Of a stretch of 50,479 nucleotides of DNA, positions 7,935-15,639 are shown piece after piece. Source of the DNA: Candidatus Metalachnospira gallinarum. GTDB lineage: Bacteria; Bacillota; Clostridia; Lachnospirales; Anaerotignaceae. The notes beneath the pieces were generated by a model that was not told the DNA's origin, made no database searches, and saw only the letters and a list, made by a program, of their open reading frames with translations. The position numbers and the translations under genes are program-made. Every line of letters begins with the position of its first letter. Position 1 is the first letter of the stretch. The stretch covers positions 1 through 50,479 of the forward strand of contig CAJFHC010000006.1 in the NCBI GenBank assembly GCA_904378045.1. The letters run 5' to 3'.

Positions 7935-8876
7935 ATGAAATATATAAGGGATATAAAAGAGGGAGAACAGATAATAGAGCACTATCTCTGCAAGAGCAGA
8001 CAGACCCTCAGGTCAAAAAACGATAAAAATTATCTGTCGCTCAAGCTGGCGGATAAAACGGGAACGGTGGACGCGAAGGTGTGGAACCTCGGAAACGATA
8101 TACAGTCATTCGCCGAAAACGATATGATAAAAATAGACGCCACGGCGCAGATATTCAATAACGACATACAGCTCAACGTAAAAAGAATAAGAAAAAGCAG
8201 GGAAGGGGAGTACGACCCCGCCGATTATATCCCTTCAACGGAAAAGAACATAAAGGAAATGTGGGGTAAATTCACATCCTATATCCAGACGATAAAGGAT
8301 CCTCATATAAAGGAGCTTATGGAAAGGATAATGCTCAAAAACGGCTTTGTGGTAAAGGAGTTCCCCATACATTCGGCGGCCAAAAGCGTACACCACGGAT
8401 ATTTGGGAGGGCTTTTGGAGCATTCCCTTTCGGTTACCGAGATATGCGACTTTATGGCGGATAAATATAAATTCGTGAACAGGGATATACTTGTGGCTTC
8501 GGCCATGCTCCACGACGTGGGCAAGCTGTGGGAGCTTTCGGATTTCCCGCTTAACGATTATACCGACGACGGACAGCTTTTGGGACATATATATATCGGA
8601 GCCGAACTCATAGAAAAGACGGCTTCGTCCATTGACGGCTTCCCCGACAGGCTTAAGACGCTCATCAAGCACTGTGTCCTTTCCCATCACGGGGAATATG
8701 AATACGGTTCGCCGGTACTCCCTAAAACGCTGGAGGCGCATATCCTGCACTGCGCCGACGATATGGACGCCAAAAGCAAAGTGTTTGAGGAGTTCATAAG
8801 CGCCGATTCCACGTCAGGCCCCTGGGCAGGGTACCAGAAAATGCTGGCAAGGAATATCAGAAAGTCGGAGTATTAA
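7935..8876 (+). CDS. yhaM: 3'-5' exoribonuclease YhaM family (OB fold + HD domain)
   Basis: 313 residues from ATG 7935 with AAGGAGGA seven bases upstream; an upstream in-frame TTG at 7911 has no such site. The N-terminal OB-fold (about 1-95, LADKTGTVDAKVWN) is followed by an HD phosphohydrolase domain (HGYLGGLLEHSLSVTEIC ... AMLHDVGKL ... HHGEYEYGSP ... HCADDMDAK). YhaM trims RNA 3' ends with Mn2+ and affects mRNA turnover. It follows the histidine kinase by 44 bases and probably rides on its transcript. Confidence 0.92.
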   Translation: MKYIRDIKEGEQIIEHYLCKSRQTLRSKNDKNYLSLKLADKTGTVDAKVWNLGNDIQSFAENDMIKIDATAQIFNNDIQLNVKRIRKSREGEYDPADYIPSTEKNIKEMWGKFTSYIQTIKDPHIKELMERIMLKNGFVVKEFPIHSAAKSVHHGYLGGLLEHSLSVTEICDFMADKYKFVNRDILVASAMLHDVGKLWELSDFPLNDYTDDGQLLGHIYIGAELIEKTASSIDGFPDRLKTLIKHCVLSHHGEYEYGSPVLPKTLEAHILHCADDMDAKSKVFEEFISADSTSGPWAGYQKMLARNIRKSEY

Positions 8877-8911
8877 AAATAGACAGGACACGCCTGAAAT
8901 AAAGCAAAAAA

Positions 8912-8950
8912 ACAAACGGGAGAGCCTCAGCTTGAGACTCTCCCGCTTGT
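8912..8950. terminator. Bidirectional terminator between convergent yhaM and XRE genes
   Basis: A long hairpin: outer arms ACAAACGGGAGAG (8912-8924) and CTCTCCCGCTTGT (8938-8950) with one mismatch, inner CTCA/TGAG. An A-run lies on the left and TTGTTAT on the right, giving U-rich tails in both directions. Confidence 0.75.
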
Positions 8951-8969
8951 TATAAGCCGTTTTAAAATA

Positions 8970-9170
8970 TCAATCGTCTTCCACCGTAAATATATCTTCG
9001 ATTGTTACGTTAAAAACCTTCGCTATTTTCCACGCCAGAACAAGGGAGGGATTATAGCGGCCCTTTTCAAGATTGCCTATGGTCTCCCGCCTTACACCGA
9101 CCAGCTTTGCAAGCTCCTCCTGCTTCATATCGTATTTGGCGCGGAACTCTTTGATCCTGTTGCTTATCAT
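8970..9170 (-). CDS. Small XRE-family transcriptional regulator
   Basis: 66 residues from ATG 9170 (ISNRIKEFRAKYDMKQEELA). It is essentially one helix-turn-helix: MKQEELAKLVGVRRETIGNLE followed by the clostridial tail VFNVTIEDIF. Its start is one base after the stop codon of the DUF3796 gene (TGATATG), so translation is coupled. This pairing of a short XRE regulator with a small multi-span membrane protein is common in Firmicutes. Probably autoregulatory, using the inverted repeat at 9562-9587. Confidence 0.9.
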   Translation of the reverse strand: MISNRIKEFRAKYDMKQEELAKLVGVRRETIGNLEKGRYNPSLVLAWKIAKVFNVTIEDIFTVEDD

Positions 9171-9171
9171 A

Positions 9172-9525
9172 TCAGAGCCCCCATCTTTCTCTGAATCCGT
9201 AGTATGCCGACGACAGGGCGTATACAAATACGGAGACAGCCCATCCGAATGAAAATCCGCTCAAAAGCGCTTTGCCGGGAGCGACCTTGATAACGAAAAA
9301 TCCGAACAGCGCCGCTGCCGCCGTGGCGAGCATACCGAGAAAAAAAGCCCTTGCCGCGGATTTGTTTATATATTCCTCAAGCATTTCATCTGATTTGATA
9401 AAAAAGTATTCAAAGTCGACCGCGAAGGCGAAAAAAGCGAGGAATGTCTTTTCCTCCGTAAACAGCCCGATGAGACCGAGAAGGGAAAGAAATCCCGTGA
9501 GACCATAGAGATACCGCTTTGACAT
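9172..9525 (-). CDS. DUF3796-like small membrane protein
   Basis: 117 residues with an AAAGGAGG site before ATG 9525. Four hydrophobic segments are visible (LTGFLSLLGLIGLF, TFLAFFAFAVDFEYFF, FFLGMLATAAAALFGFFV, FSFGWAVSVFVYALSS), with the segment order and F-rich character of DUF3796 proteins (my assignment from memory). Function is unknown; the partner XRE gene suggests a stress-responsive or regulator-linked membrane module. Confidence 0.8.
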   Translation of the reverse strand: MSKRYLYGLTGFLSLLGLIGLFTEEKTFLAFFAFAVDFEYFFIKSDEMLEEYINKSAARAFFLGMLATAAAALFGFFVIKVAPGKALLSGFSFGWAVSVFVYALSSAYYGFRERWGL

Positions 9526-9561
9526 AATAAAAACCTCCTTTAAATGTGGTATATTTTGCTC

Positions 9562-9601
9562 TTTATGTTATAAATATATCACATAAATAAGATGATGTCA
9601 A
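9562..9601 (-). promoter_or_regulatory. Promoter and operator of the DUF3796-XRE pair
   Basis: On the minus strand: TTGACA (9601-9596), 17-bp spacer, TATATT (9578-9573). An inverted repeat TTTATGT (9562-9568) / ACATAAA (9581-9587) with a 12-nt centre covers the -10, a natural autorepression site for the XRE protein encoded in the operon. Promoter match is read directly; the operator role is inferred. Confidence 0.7.
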
Positions 9602-9708
9602 CATTTTATTTACGTTTCAGCTAAATCAAAACGATGATGATAAAACAATCAAGACCACGAGAATTTTTGGCTTCATATTCTGAGAACTATTTGGATAGAG
9701 AATAAAAA

Positions 9709-9743
9709 AGAGCGGTTATTTTCGGATTGAAAATAATCGCTCT
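9709..9743 (-). terminator. Terminator of the truncated VOC gene
   Basis: Stem AGAGCG(G)TTATTTTC / GAAAATAA(T)CGCTCT with a 5-nt loop, followed on the minus strand by TTTTTTATT. It lies just 12 bases after the VOC fragment's stop codon. From here to 9602 I see nothing further. Confidence 0.7.
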
Positions 9744-9755
9744 CGGAGTTTAAGA

Positions 9756-9908
9756 TTATAATGTTTCGATTGTCTGCAAGACCAGCCCGCCGGTCAGAGT
9801 TTTATTTGCTCCAAAATCCACAATGACATGAAGCCCTAAAACGGTTTTATAAAATTCAACTGATTTATCTATATCCGTTACAACTAACATAGGATTTTTA
9901 AATTTCAT
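9756..9908 (-). pseudogene. Truncated VOC/glyoxalase-family protein
   Basis: A 50-codon ORF, MKFKNPMLVV ... LGLHVIVDFGANKTLTGG ... LQTIETL. It matches only the first beta-alpha-beta-beta half of vicinal-oxygen-chelate (glyoxalase/bleomycin resistance) proteins, which normally run to about 120-130 residues. The start ATG 9908 has GGAGG eight bases upstream; ATG 9914 is too close to it. The frame ends in TAA and a clean terminator follows, so the 3' half was removed neatly rather than frameshifted. VOC folds need paired modules, so it is probably non-functional unless it dimerises. Between 9909 and 9992 nothing else is seen. Confidence 0.75.
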
Positions 9909-9992
9909 TTTCATTACCTCCAAAGGCCACGGCTTGTCCGGCGGCCGCGCTGGCGGAACCCAAGCCGAAAACGGACAGTTTTGCGAAAGGAT

Positions 9993-11195
9993 TTATTTTG
10001 CCACCATCAGCTTTTTAAGCGCCGCTTCCAGACCGGAAACGCTCAAAGGGTACATATCGAACTCGTCCTTGAGTATGCCGAGCGTCTCGTGCCAGTAGTT
10101 GCCGGGATAACATTCCATATTTCCCGGATTGAGCCACACGATATGATTGAAATGGCCTTTGACCTTTCGGAACCATTCCAGACCGCTTTCATATCCCATC
10201 TGGCTGTAGCTGTAAAAATATGAGCTGGTTCCCACAAGCTCGTAGGGCGACATGGCGGCGTCGCCGAGGATAATGACCTTGTAGTCGCTGCCGAGGGTGC
10301 GGAGCACGGTATCCGTGTCTATCCATCTGCCGGGCATACATTCCGCGTCTGTGTAAAGCCTTTCATAAATGCTGTTGTGGAAATAATATATCTTAAGATC
10401 CTTGAAATGATTTGACTTCCTGACGGCCATAAACAGCTTGCCGCAGAGGTCGCGGTAATAGTCCATTGAGCCGCCGCTGTCTATGAGCATAAGCACCTTT
10501 ACGGTGTTGCGTCTCGGCCTTTCGTATACCAGCTTGAGCTTTCCGGCGTTATTGCACGTCTCGTCTATGCTCTCGTCAAGGTCGAGCTCGGTTTTAGGCG
10601 CGTCGGTCTTTGTGGAAAACTGCCTCAGCTTGCGGAATGCCATCTGAAACTGCCTGCTGTCCAGTATCTTGTCCTCGGTGAAATCCTTGAAATGACGCTC
10701 TCCGGCCACACGAAAGGCTCTCTTGTGGACGCTTTCGCCGCCGACACGGATGCCGTTGGGGCTGTTGCCGTTGTTGCCGAATACGGACATTCCTCCGGTG
10801 CCGACCCAGTAGCTTCCGCCGTTATGCTCGCTGTCCTGCTCAGCGAGACGCTCCTTGAGCATTTCCTCTATCCTTTTGAAGTCCAGCCTGAGATTTTCAA
10901 GCGCCTTTTCCTCGTCATAGTTTCCGGGCGTTTCCTTTGGATTGTTGAGCCAGTCCAGCAGCTCCTTCGGAATATCGTCCAGAAAGTCAATATCCTTGAA
11001 AAATTCAAGAAACGCCCCGTCGAATTTGTCGAAATCCGTTTCGCTTTTTATGAGCACGGAGCGGCAAAGATAATAGAAATTCGTAAAGCTGGAATAGGCA
11101 AGCCCCTTGTCCAGAGCCTCGTTAAGGGCAAGCCACTCGTTCATTGATACCTTAAGCCCTTTGCTCCGCAGAAGATATAAAAAAGAATCAAACAT
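9993..11195 (-). CDS. VWA-domain protein, CoxE-like
   Basis: 400 residues. The N-terminal half (1-225) is helical and charged. Residues about 230-400 form a von Willebrand A domain with a MIDAS motif DSGGS (239-243, VKVLMLIDSGGSM) and a later GDAAM segment. No signal peptide, so cytoplasmic. It starts 17 bases after the MoxR ATPase gene with a GAGGAG site. MoxR-VWA pairs act as metal-dependent chaperone machines that mature or activate partner complexes (CoxD/CoxE, RavA/ViaA are examples). No client gene is adjacent here, so the target is unknown. Confidence 0.88.
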   Translation of the reverse strand: MFDSFLYLLRSKGLKVSMNEWLALNEALDKGLAYSSFTNFYYLCRSVLIKSETDFDKFDGAFLEFFKDIDFLDDIPKELLDWLNNPKETPGNYDEEKALENLRLDFKRIEEMLKERLAEQDSEHNGGSYWVGTGGMSVFGNNGNSPNGIRVGGESVHKRAFRVAGERHFKDFTEDKILDSRQFQMAFRKLRQFSTKTDAPKTELDLDESIDETCNNAGKLKLVYERPRRNTVKVLMLIDSGGSMDYYRDLCGKLFMAVRKSNHFKDLKIYYFHNSIYERLYTDAECMPGRWIDTDTVLRTLGSDYKVIILGDAAMSPYELVGTSSYFYSYSQMGYESGLEWFRKVKGHFNHIVWLNPGNMECYPGNYWHETLGILKDEFDMYPLSVSGLEAALKKLMVAK

Positions 11196-11212
11196 ACGAT
11201 CCGCTCCTCTCT

Positions 11213-12064
11213 TTATTTAAAAGGGAACGTGGTTCTGTTTTTGGCTTTTTCAAGCGCGTCTATGTCCTCGTTTTTCTTGAGTATGACTCCGGCGAAGGGA
11301 ATCTCCTTTGTTATGCGCTCCACGGGTATGCCGCTTATGGTGAGCGCCTGTATCCAGTCGATTATTTCCGATGTGCTGGGCTTTTTCTGTATATCCCTGA
11401 GACTTCTGACATAATAGAAGGCCGCTATGGTCTGGTTTATTATTTTGCTGTCAAGATCGGGATAGTGTACCTTTATTATGTCCTTCATAAGTTCCTCGTT
11501 GGGGAACTCAATATAATGGAATATGCACCTTCTCAAAAACGCGTCGGGAAGCTCCTTTTCGGCGTTGGACGTTATTATGACGATGGGACGGTGCTTCGCC
11601 TTTATGGTCTCCGACGTCTCGGGAATGTAGAATTCCATCTTGTCCAGCTCCCACAGAAGGTCGTTGGGGAATTCCAGATCGGCCTTGTCTATCTCATCGA
11701 TGAGAAGAATGACCTGCTCGTCGCTGCTGAAGGCCTCGCCGACCTTGCCCAGATGGACGTATTTTTTGATGTCGTCAACGCCTTCTCCGCCGAACTGGCT
11801 GTCGTAGAGCCTCTGGACAACGTCATAGACGTAAAGGCCGTCCTGCGCCTTTGTCGTGGATTTTATGTTCCATATAATGAGCTTTTTGCCAAGAGCGTTG
11901 GATATGGACTGGGCGAGCATTGTCTTTCCCGTTCCGGGCTCGCCTTTGATAAGAAGGGGCTTTTGGAGAGCCATAGCGATATTTACCGCCCTCATAAGCT
12001 CCTCGGAAGCCACATAATCCGTACTGCCCTCAAATTTATTCAAATTAACGCTTTTTTCGTTCAT
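11213..12064 (-). CDS. MoxR-family AAA+ ATPase
   Basis: 283 residues with a CGGAGGA site before ATG 12064. Walker A GEPGTGKT (residues 41-48), Walker B VILLIDEID (118-126), sensor 1 region IVITSNAEKELPDAFLRRC with the arginine finger pair. Belongs to the MoxR group of AAA+ ATPases and almost certainly forms a hexamer that works with the VWA protein of the next gene. The two form a two-gene operon driven by the promoter at 12125-12097. Confidence 0.92.
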   Translation of the reverse strand: MNEKSVNLNKFEGSTDYVASEELMRAVNIAMALQKPLLIKGEPGTGKTMLAQSISNALGKKLIIWNIKSTTKAQDGLYVYDVVQRLYDSQFGGEGVDDIKKYVHLGKVGEAFSSDEQVILLIDEIDKADLEFPNDLLWELDKMEFYIPETSETIKAKHRPIVIITSNAEKELPDAFLRRCIFHYIEFPNEELMKDIIKVHYPDLDSKIINQTIAAFYYVRSLRDIQKKPSTSEIIDWIQALTISGIPVERITKEIPFAGVILKKNEDIDALEKAKNRTTFPFK

Positions 12065-12096
12065 ATTTTATCCTCCGATGTTTTGTTTTGGGATTA

Positions 12097-12125
12097 ATTC
12101 TACATAAGGCTGGCGGCTATGTCAA
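12097..12125 (-). promoter_or_regulatory. Promoter of the moxR-VWA operon
   Basis: On the minus strand: TTGACA (12125-12120), 17-bp spacer, TAGAAT (12102-12097), 33 bases before the MoxR start codon. Confidence 0.7.
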
Positions 12126-12225
12126 TACCAATAAATTTATTATTCCGTCTGTGGTTTCTGTATATATCTTGTGTTATAATGAAAATATCAAGTAAAGCGG
12201 TAGGAAAAGAAAGGTGGAAAACTTA

Positions 12226-13344
12226 ATGAGAAGAAAAATGTTTTGCGTCCTTTCGGCGATTTTGCTTATGACATCAACGGCCTATGGACAGGAGATAACG
12301 AAGGGAGTCAGGATATAGTGCGGTATGGGAGCTAAAATAGGCGAGGGGGACATATTTGTTCCGCTGAGAGCCGTGGCGGACGCTCTTGGGGCAGGGACGG
12401 AATGGGAGGCTCCGACAGCCGTTGTGACTCTTAAGGGCATATCCGCCGAATTTACTCCCGGAAGCGGGGAAGCCGTAAAAAACGGCGTTGGCGTTGAGCT
12501 GAGCTCAGCCGCCTACATAGATAATGACCGGATGTTCGTGCCTCTGTCATCCATCGAGGAGATTTTCGGGCGAACGGCGGAATATGACGAAACCGGCGTT
12601 ATTATATATTATGACAGAGAAACTCCCTACGGCGTGACACTGGAGAACCATAACGCTAATTTCGCCATAGTACCGGTGAGCTGGAACGGCAAGACATTTG
12701 ACGGAAGCGATAAAGCGCTGTGGCAGGCCCTCTGGGATGACGAGGTCACGACCAATATATACAGACCGGCGCCCGCGGAGACGTTCACTTTTATATTTAA
12801 CGGCCCGGTTCCCGACAATGTGACCGTAAAAAGCGGCTATATGACATATAATGAAGATGAATTCGTTTTGGCTGAAATTCCCGTGACCGTGGAAGGGGAC
12901 AGGTACAGCTTCGCCAACCAGCCGGTGCCGTCCTATGACGAGCTCCATTCCTCCGGCGTTTACGTCATAGAGGCGAAATGGGGAGAGGACGCTTGCAGAT
13001 ACGCGTTTATAACGAACAACAAATTCGCTTACACGGCCTATGAGGAATTGGAGGAAAGAATGAAGAAGCTGTATGCCATAGATTACTGCCTTGTGGGAGA
13101 TTATGTTTATTACGCCGTCCTCGGTGATGACGCGGGCTTCCACAGAATGCTCATCGACGGCAGGGACGATGTAAAAATAAGGGGATTTGAGGGCATAGAG
13201 ACGCCTATAAGCGGAAGCACGGCCATAACACTGGAACCGAAAGACGGATATATTCTATGTGAGATAAGACAGATGAGGCAGTATCAAGCCGACGGCAGCC
13301 TGTCCGGCCCATATCCCGCGGAATATGTCAGGATAGAACTTTGA
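12226..13344 (+). pseudogene. Copper-amine-oxidase-like stalk-domain protein interrupted by an amber codon
   Basis: ATG 12226 follows AAAGGTGG and an extended -10 (TGTTATAAT at 12172-12180). It opens a typical signal peptide (RRKMFCVLSAILLMTSTAYG) and then ITKGVRI. The codon at 12316-12318 is TAG; the same frame continues without another stop for about 340 codons to 13344. Right after the stop comes the stalk/copper amine oxidase N-terminal domain (GDIFVPLRAVADALGA, then DNDRMFVPLSSIEEIFG), and a C-terminal part of about 230 residues I do not recognise. The ATG at 12325 would start a protein without signal peptide and has only a weak AGGA upstream. It is a recent nonsense mutation, a sequence error or (less likely) recoding. 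Confidence 0.75.
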
Positions 13345-13388
13345 GCCCCGCTGTGGTATACTTATAAAAAATCATTTTGAGGTGCGCT

Positions 13389-14786
13389 ATGGTTATTGAG
13401 AAAAATAAAGTTTATACCGCAGAATGTCTTTCCCTCGGCTCAGAGGGAGAAGGCATCGTTAAAATAGACGGGTTTACCGTGTTCGTAAACGGTATGCTTC
13501 CGGGAGAAAAGGGAAAAATACTCATCGTCAAGGTGAAAAAGAGCTTTGGCTACGGAAAGCTGACGGAGCTTATAGAACCGTCTCCGGAAAGAACGGTTCC
13601 TCCCTGCCCGTATTATAAGACCTGCGGAGGATGCTCCATACAGCATATGTCATATAAAGCCCAGCTTGAGTTTAAAAGGAACAAGGTCAGGGACTGCGTG
13701 GAAAGGATAGGCGGGATCTTTGGCGCGGAATATCCGGAAACCATCGGTATGGACGAGCCCTGGCGATACAGGAACAAGGCCCAGTATCCAGTTGGAAAGG
13801 ACAGGGACGGAAAAACGGTAATAGGATTTTACGCTCCGAGGAGCCACAGGATAACGGACATTGACGGATGTATGCTTCAAATGGACGGCTCGGAGAAAAT
13901 CATTGAAATAACGAGAAAATACATAGAAAAATATAATGTTCCGGTCTATGACGAGACGGCTCACAGCGGGCTTTTGCGCCATGTCATAACAAGAACGTCC
14001 CGCTCCACGGGCGAAATGATGGTTACCTTTGTAATAAACGGCAAAAATCTGCCCCACAGCGGGGAACTTATCGAAGAGCTTAGGAAAACGGGATATGTGG
14101 CCTCCGTCGCGCTGAACATAAACAGGGAAAAAACCAACGCCATACTTGGGGACAAGTCGCTGACGTTATGGGGAAAGGACACGATAAGAGACGAGATAGG
14201 CGGAGTAAAATTTGATATATCTTCTCTCAGCTTTTATCAGGTCAATCCGGTACAGACGGAGAAGCTGTACGGCCTTGCCATAGACGCCGCCGGACTCAGC
14301 GGAAGGGAAACGGTCATAGACGTGTACTGCGGCATAGGCACGATATCCCTGCTGGCGGCTAAGAAAGCAAAGACCGTCCACGGCATAGAGATAGTTGAAA
14401 GGGCTGTCGAGGACGCGAAGGCGAACGCCGTGATAAACGGCATAGAAAACGCTTCCTTTGAGGCGGGAAAGGCCGAGGATATCCTTCCGAAAATGTACGC
14501 CGATGGCACAAGAGCCGACGTTATTTTTGTCGATCCGCCCAGAAAGGGGCTTGAGCCTTCTGTAATAGAGGCGGTATGCGGTATGGAGCCCGACAGGATC
14601 GTTTACGTCTCCTGTGACCCCGCCACATTGGCAAGGGACCTTAAGCTATTCGCCCAAAAGGGATATGGAACGGGAAAGATAAATACGGTTGATATGTTCT
14701 GCCAGACGGGGCATGTGGAGAGTGTGGTATTGATGTCACGCGTTAGCAATGAGCCATGCAGGACGGCGGACAAATTGTGCCCATGA
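13389..14786 (+). CDS. rlmD: 23S rRNA (uracil-5-)-methyltransferase, RlmD/TrmA family
   Basis: 465 residues from ATG 13389 (GAGGTG four to nine bases upstream; TTG 13377 is an alternative). A TRAM domain (about 1-62) precedes the [4Fe-4S] cysteines Cys73, Cys79, Cys82 (CPYYKTCGGC) and Cys161. The SAM-binding motif VIDVYCGIGTISLLAA and the PPRKGL and YVSCDPATLARDL (catalytic Cys) motifs follow. It makes m5U in rRNA or tRNA using SAM; which of the possible uridines is not decidable from sequence. Clostridia often carry several paralogues. The C terminus runs about 15 residues past the usual LMSR end. Confidence 0.92.
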   Translation: MVIEKNKVYTAECLSLGSEGEGIVKIDGFTVFVNGMLPGEKGKILIVKVKKSFGYGKLTELIEPSPERTVPPCPYYKTCGGCSIQHMSYKAQLEFKRNKVRDCVERIGGIFGAEYPETIGMDEPWRYRNKAQYPVGKDRDGKTVIGFYAPRSHRITDIDGCMLQMDGSEKIIEITRKYIEKYNVPVYDETAHSGLLRHVITRTSRSTGEMMVTFVINGKNLPHSGELIEELRKTGYVASVALNINREKTNAILGDKSLTLWGKDTIRDEIGGVKFDISSLSFYQVNPVQTEKLYGLAIDAAGLSGRETVIDVYCGIGTISLLAAKKAKTVHGIEIVERAVEDAKANAVINGIENASFEAGKAEDILPKMYADGTRADVIFVDPPRKGLEPSVIEAVCGMEPDRIVYVSCDPATLARDLKLFAQKGYGTGKINTVDMFCQTGHVESVVLMSRVSNEPCRTADKLCP

Positions 14787-14951
14787 GCTTGCTCAGACGG
14801 GACATATTCGGTCAATGGGCTATACGGCGATTCCGCATGGCGAAGCCGAACTGAAAAAGCGCGGAAAACAAGGGATTTCCGGGAGTCGGGGCTTGTCAGA
14901 GGACAGGTTCGGGTTTCCGGATTTTTCGTTTTACGGCAAGTGGGAACTGGT

Positions 14952-15065
14952 CTACTGTGAAAATTGGCGGAGAGTTGAGTGGGAAAGATTTGATTTTTTT
15001 GCCAGCCGATAGTCTGTCCAGCTCCGTTCTTCCATTAATTCTCTTACGCGTCTTTGCGCATCCAT
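14952..15065 (-). pseudogene. N-terminal remnant of an XRE-family regulator
   Basis: A 37-codon ORF with AGGTGATGAT before ATG 15065: MDAQRRVRELMEERSW then TDYRLAKKSNLSHSTL. This is the beginning of a Cro/CI helix-turn-helix (compare ELMEERGWTEYRLAKESGLSQST in clostridial regulators). After STL the match stops and a TAG follows. Fragments resembling the missing part appear in the other two frames (NFHSRPVPT; LPEIPCFPRFFSS), so several indels seem to have degraded it. The rest of the gap 14787-14951 shows nothing else. Confidence 0.65.
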
Positions 15066-15289
15066 ATCATCACCTACCTATCCTTATATATTCTAAGTCT
15101 CAGAATGGTGGTATAATAGTCACAATCGGTTGCTATAATATTTTCTGAAAAGGGCTTATACAGTAATAGATTGGTAGCTATCAGGGAAGGGTATTCAGGA
15201 CAACCGCTAAGCCTGCTGTAAAAAATTTCTTAAACACAATATATCCCTCCACTTTTAAATTAATAGTATGTGCCAATATATAGAAATTA

Positions 15290-15313
15290 TAGTCATTTTT
15301 TCTGACTATAGTC
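15290..15313. promoter_or_regulatory. Palindromic operator-like site upstream of small XRE gene
   Basis: TATAGTC (15290-15296) and GACTATA (15304-15310) form a 7-bp inverted repeat with 7-nt centre, and GACTATAGTC (15304-15313) is itself a perfect 10-bp palindrome. It lies 57 bases before the XRE start codon in an A/T-rich spacer. Likely a regulator binding site; no clear -35/-10 pair was found. The remainder of 15066-15369 holds nothing I can name. Confidence 0.45.
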
Positions 15314-15369
15314 GAGTATTAAACCATATTTTACTATACATAATATAGATGGTATATATGGGTGATTTT

Positions 15370-15576
15370 ATGATTGACTACAGTCCTTTCTGGGATACAC
15401 TAAAAAATTCAAATGAGTTGATAACAAAGTATAACATTTCGAGCGCGACAATAGATAAGCTGCGTAAAAATAAGCCCATGAATACTACAACATTAAATGA
15501 CCTGTGCAGAATATTAAATTGCAGACTTGAGGACGTAGCCCAGTATATTCCATCTGACAAAGATCAGCCTTTATAA
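15370..15576 (+). CDS. Small Cro/CI-type HTH regulator
   Basis: 68 residues from ATG 15370, with GGGTGA just upstream (ATG 15358 is possible). MIDYSPFWDTLKNSNELITK opens it, then ISSATIDKLRKNKPMNTTTLNDLCRILNCRLEDVAQYI. This is the short HTH family typified by ISxxTL.K.RKNKP...TLDKIC..L.C...DI. Single-domain DNA-binding protein, probably autoregulated through the palindrome at 15290-15313. Isolated: no obvious target gene other than the convergent PBP1A. Confidence 0.85.
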   Translation: MIDYSPFWDTLKNSNELITKYNISSATIDKLRKNKPMNTTTLNDLCRILNCRLEDVAQYIPSDKDQPL

Positions 15577-15580
15577 TAAC

Positions 15581-15611
15581 AAAAAGGAGCCGGTAAACCG
15601 ACTCCTTTTTT
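15581..15611. terminator. Bidirectional terminator between XRE gene and PBP1A
   Basis: AAAAAGGAG ... CTCCTTTTTT with inner CGG/CCG pairs; T-runs on both strands, placed between convergent stop codons at 15576 and 15640. Confidence 0.8.
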
Positions 15612-15639
15612 ATAATCCAATTTATTAAATTTTCTTTTT

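Noticed and set aside
14749..15012. Plus-strand ORF of 87 codons overlapping the end of rlmD
   Set aside because: No ribosome binding site, no recognisable family, overlaps rlmD and lies antisense to the XRE remnant; composition looks random.
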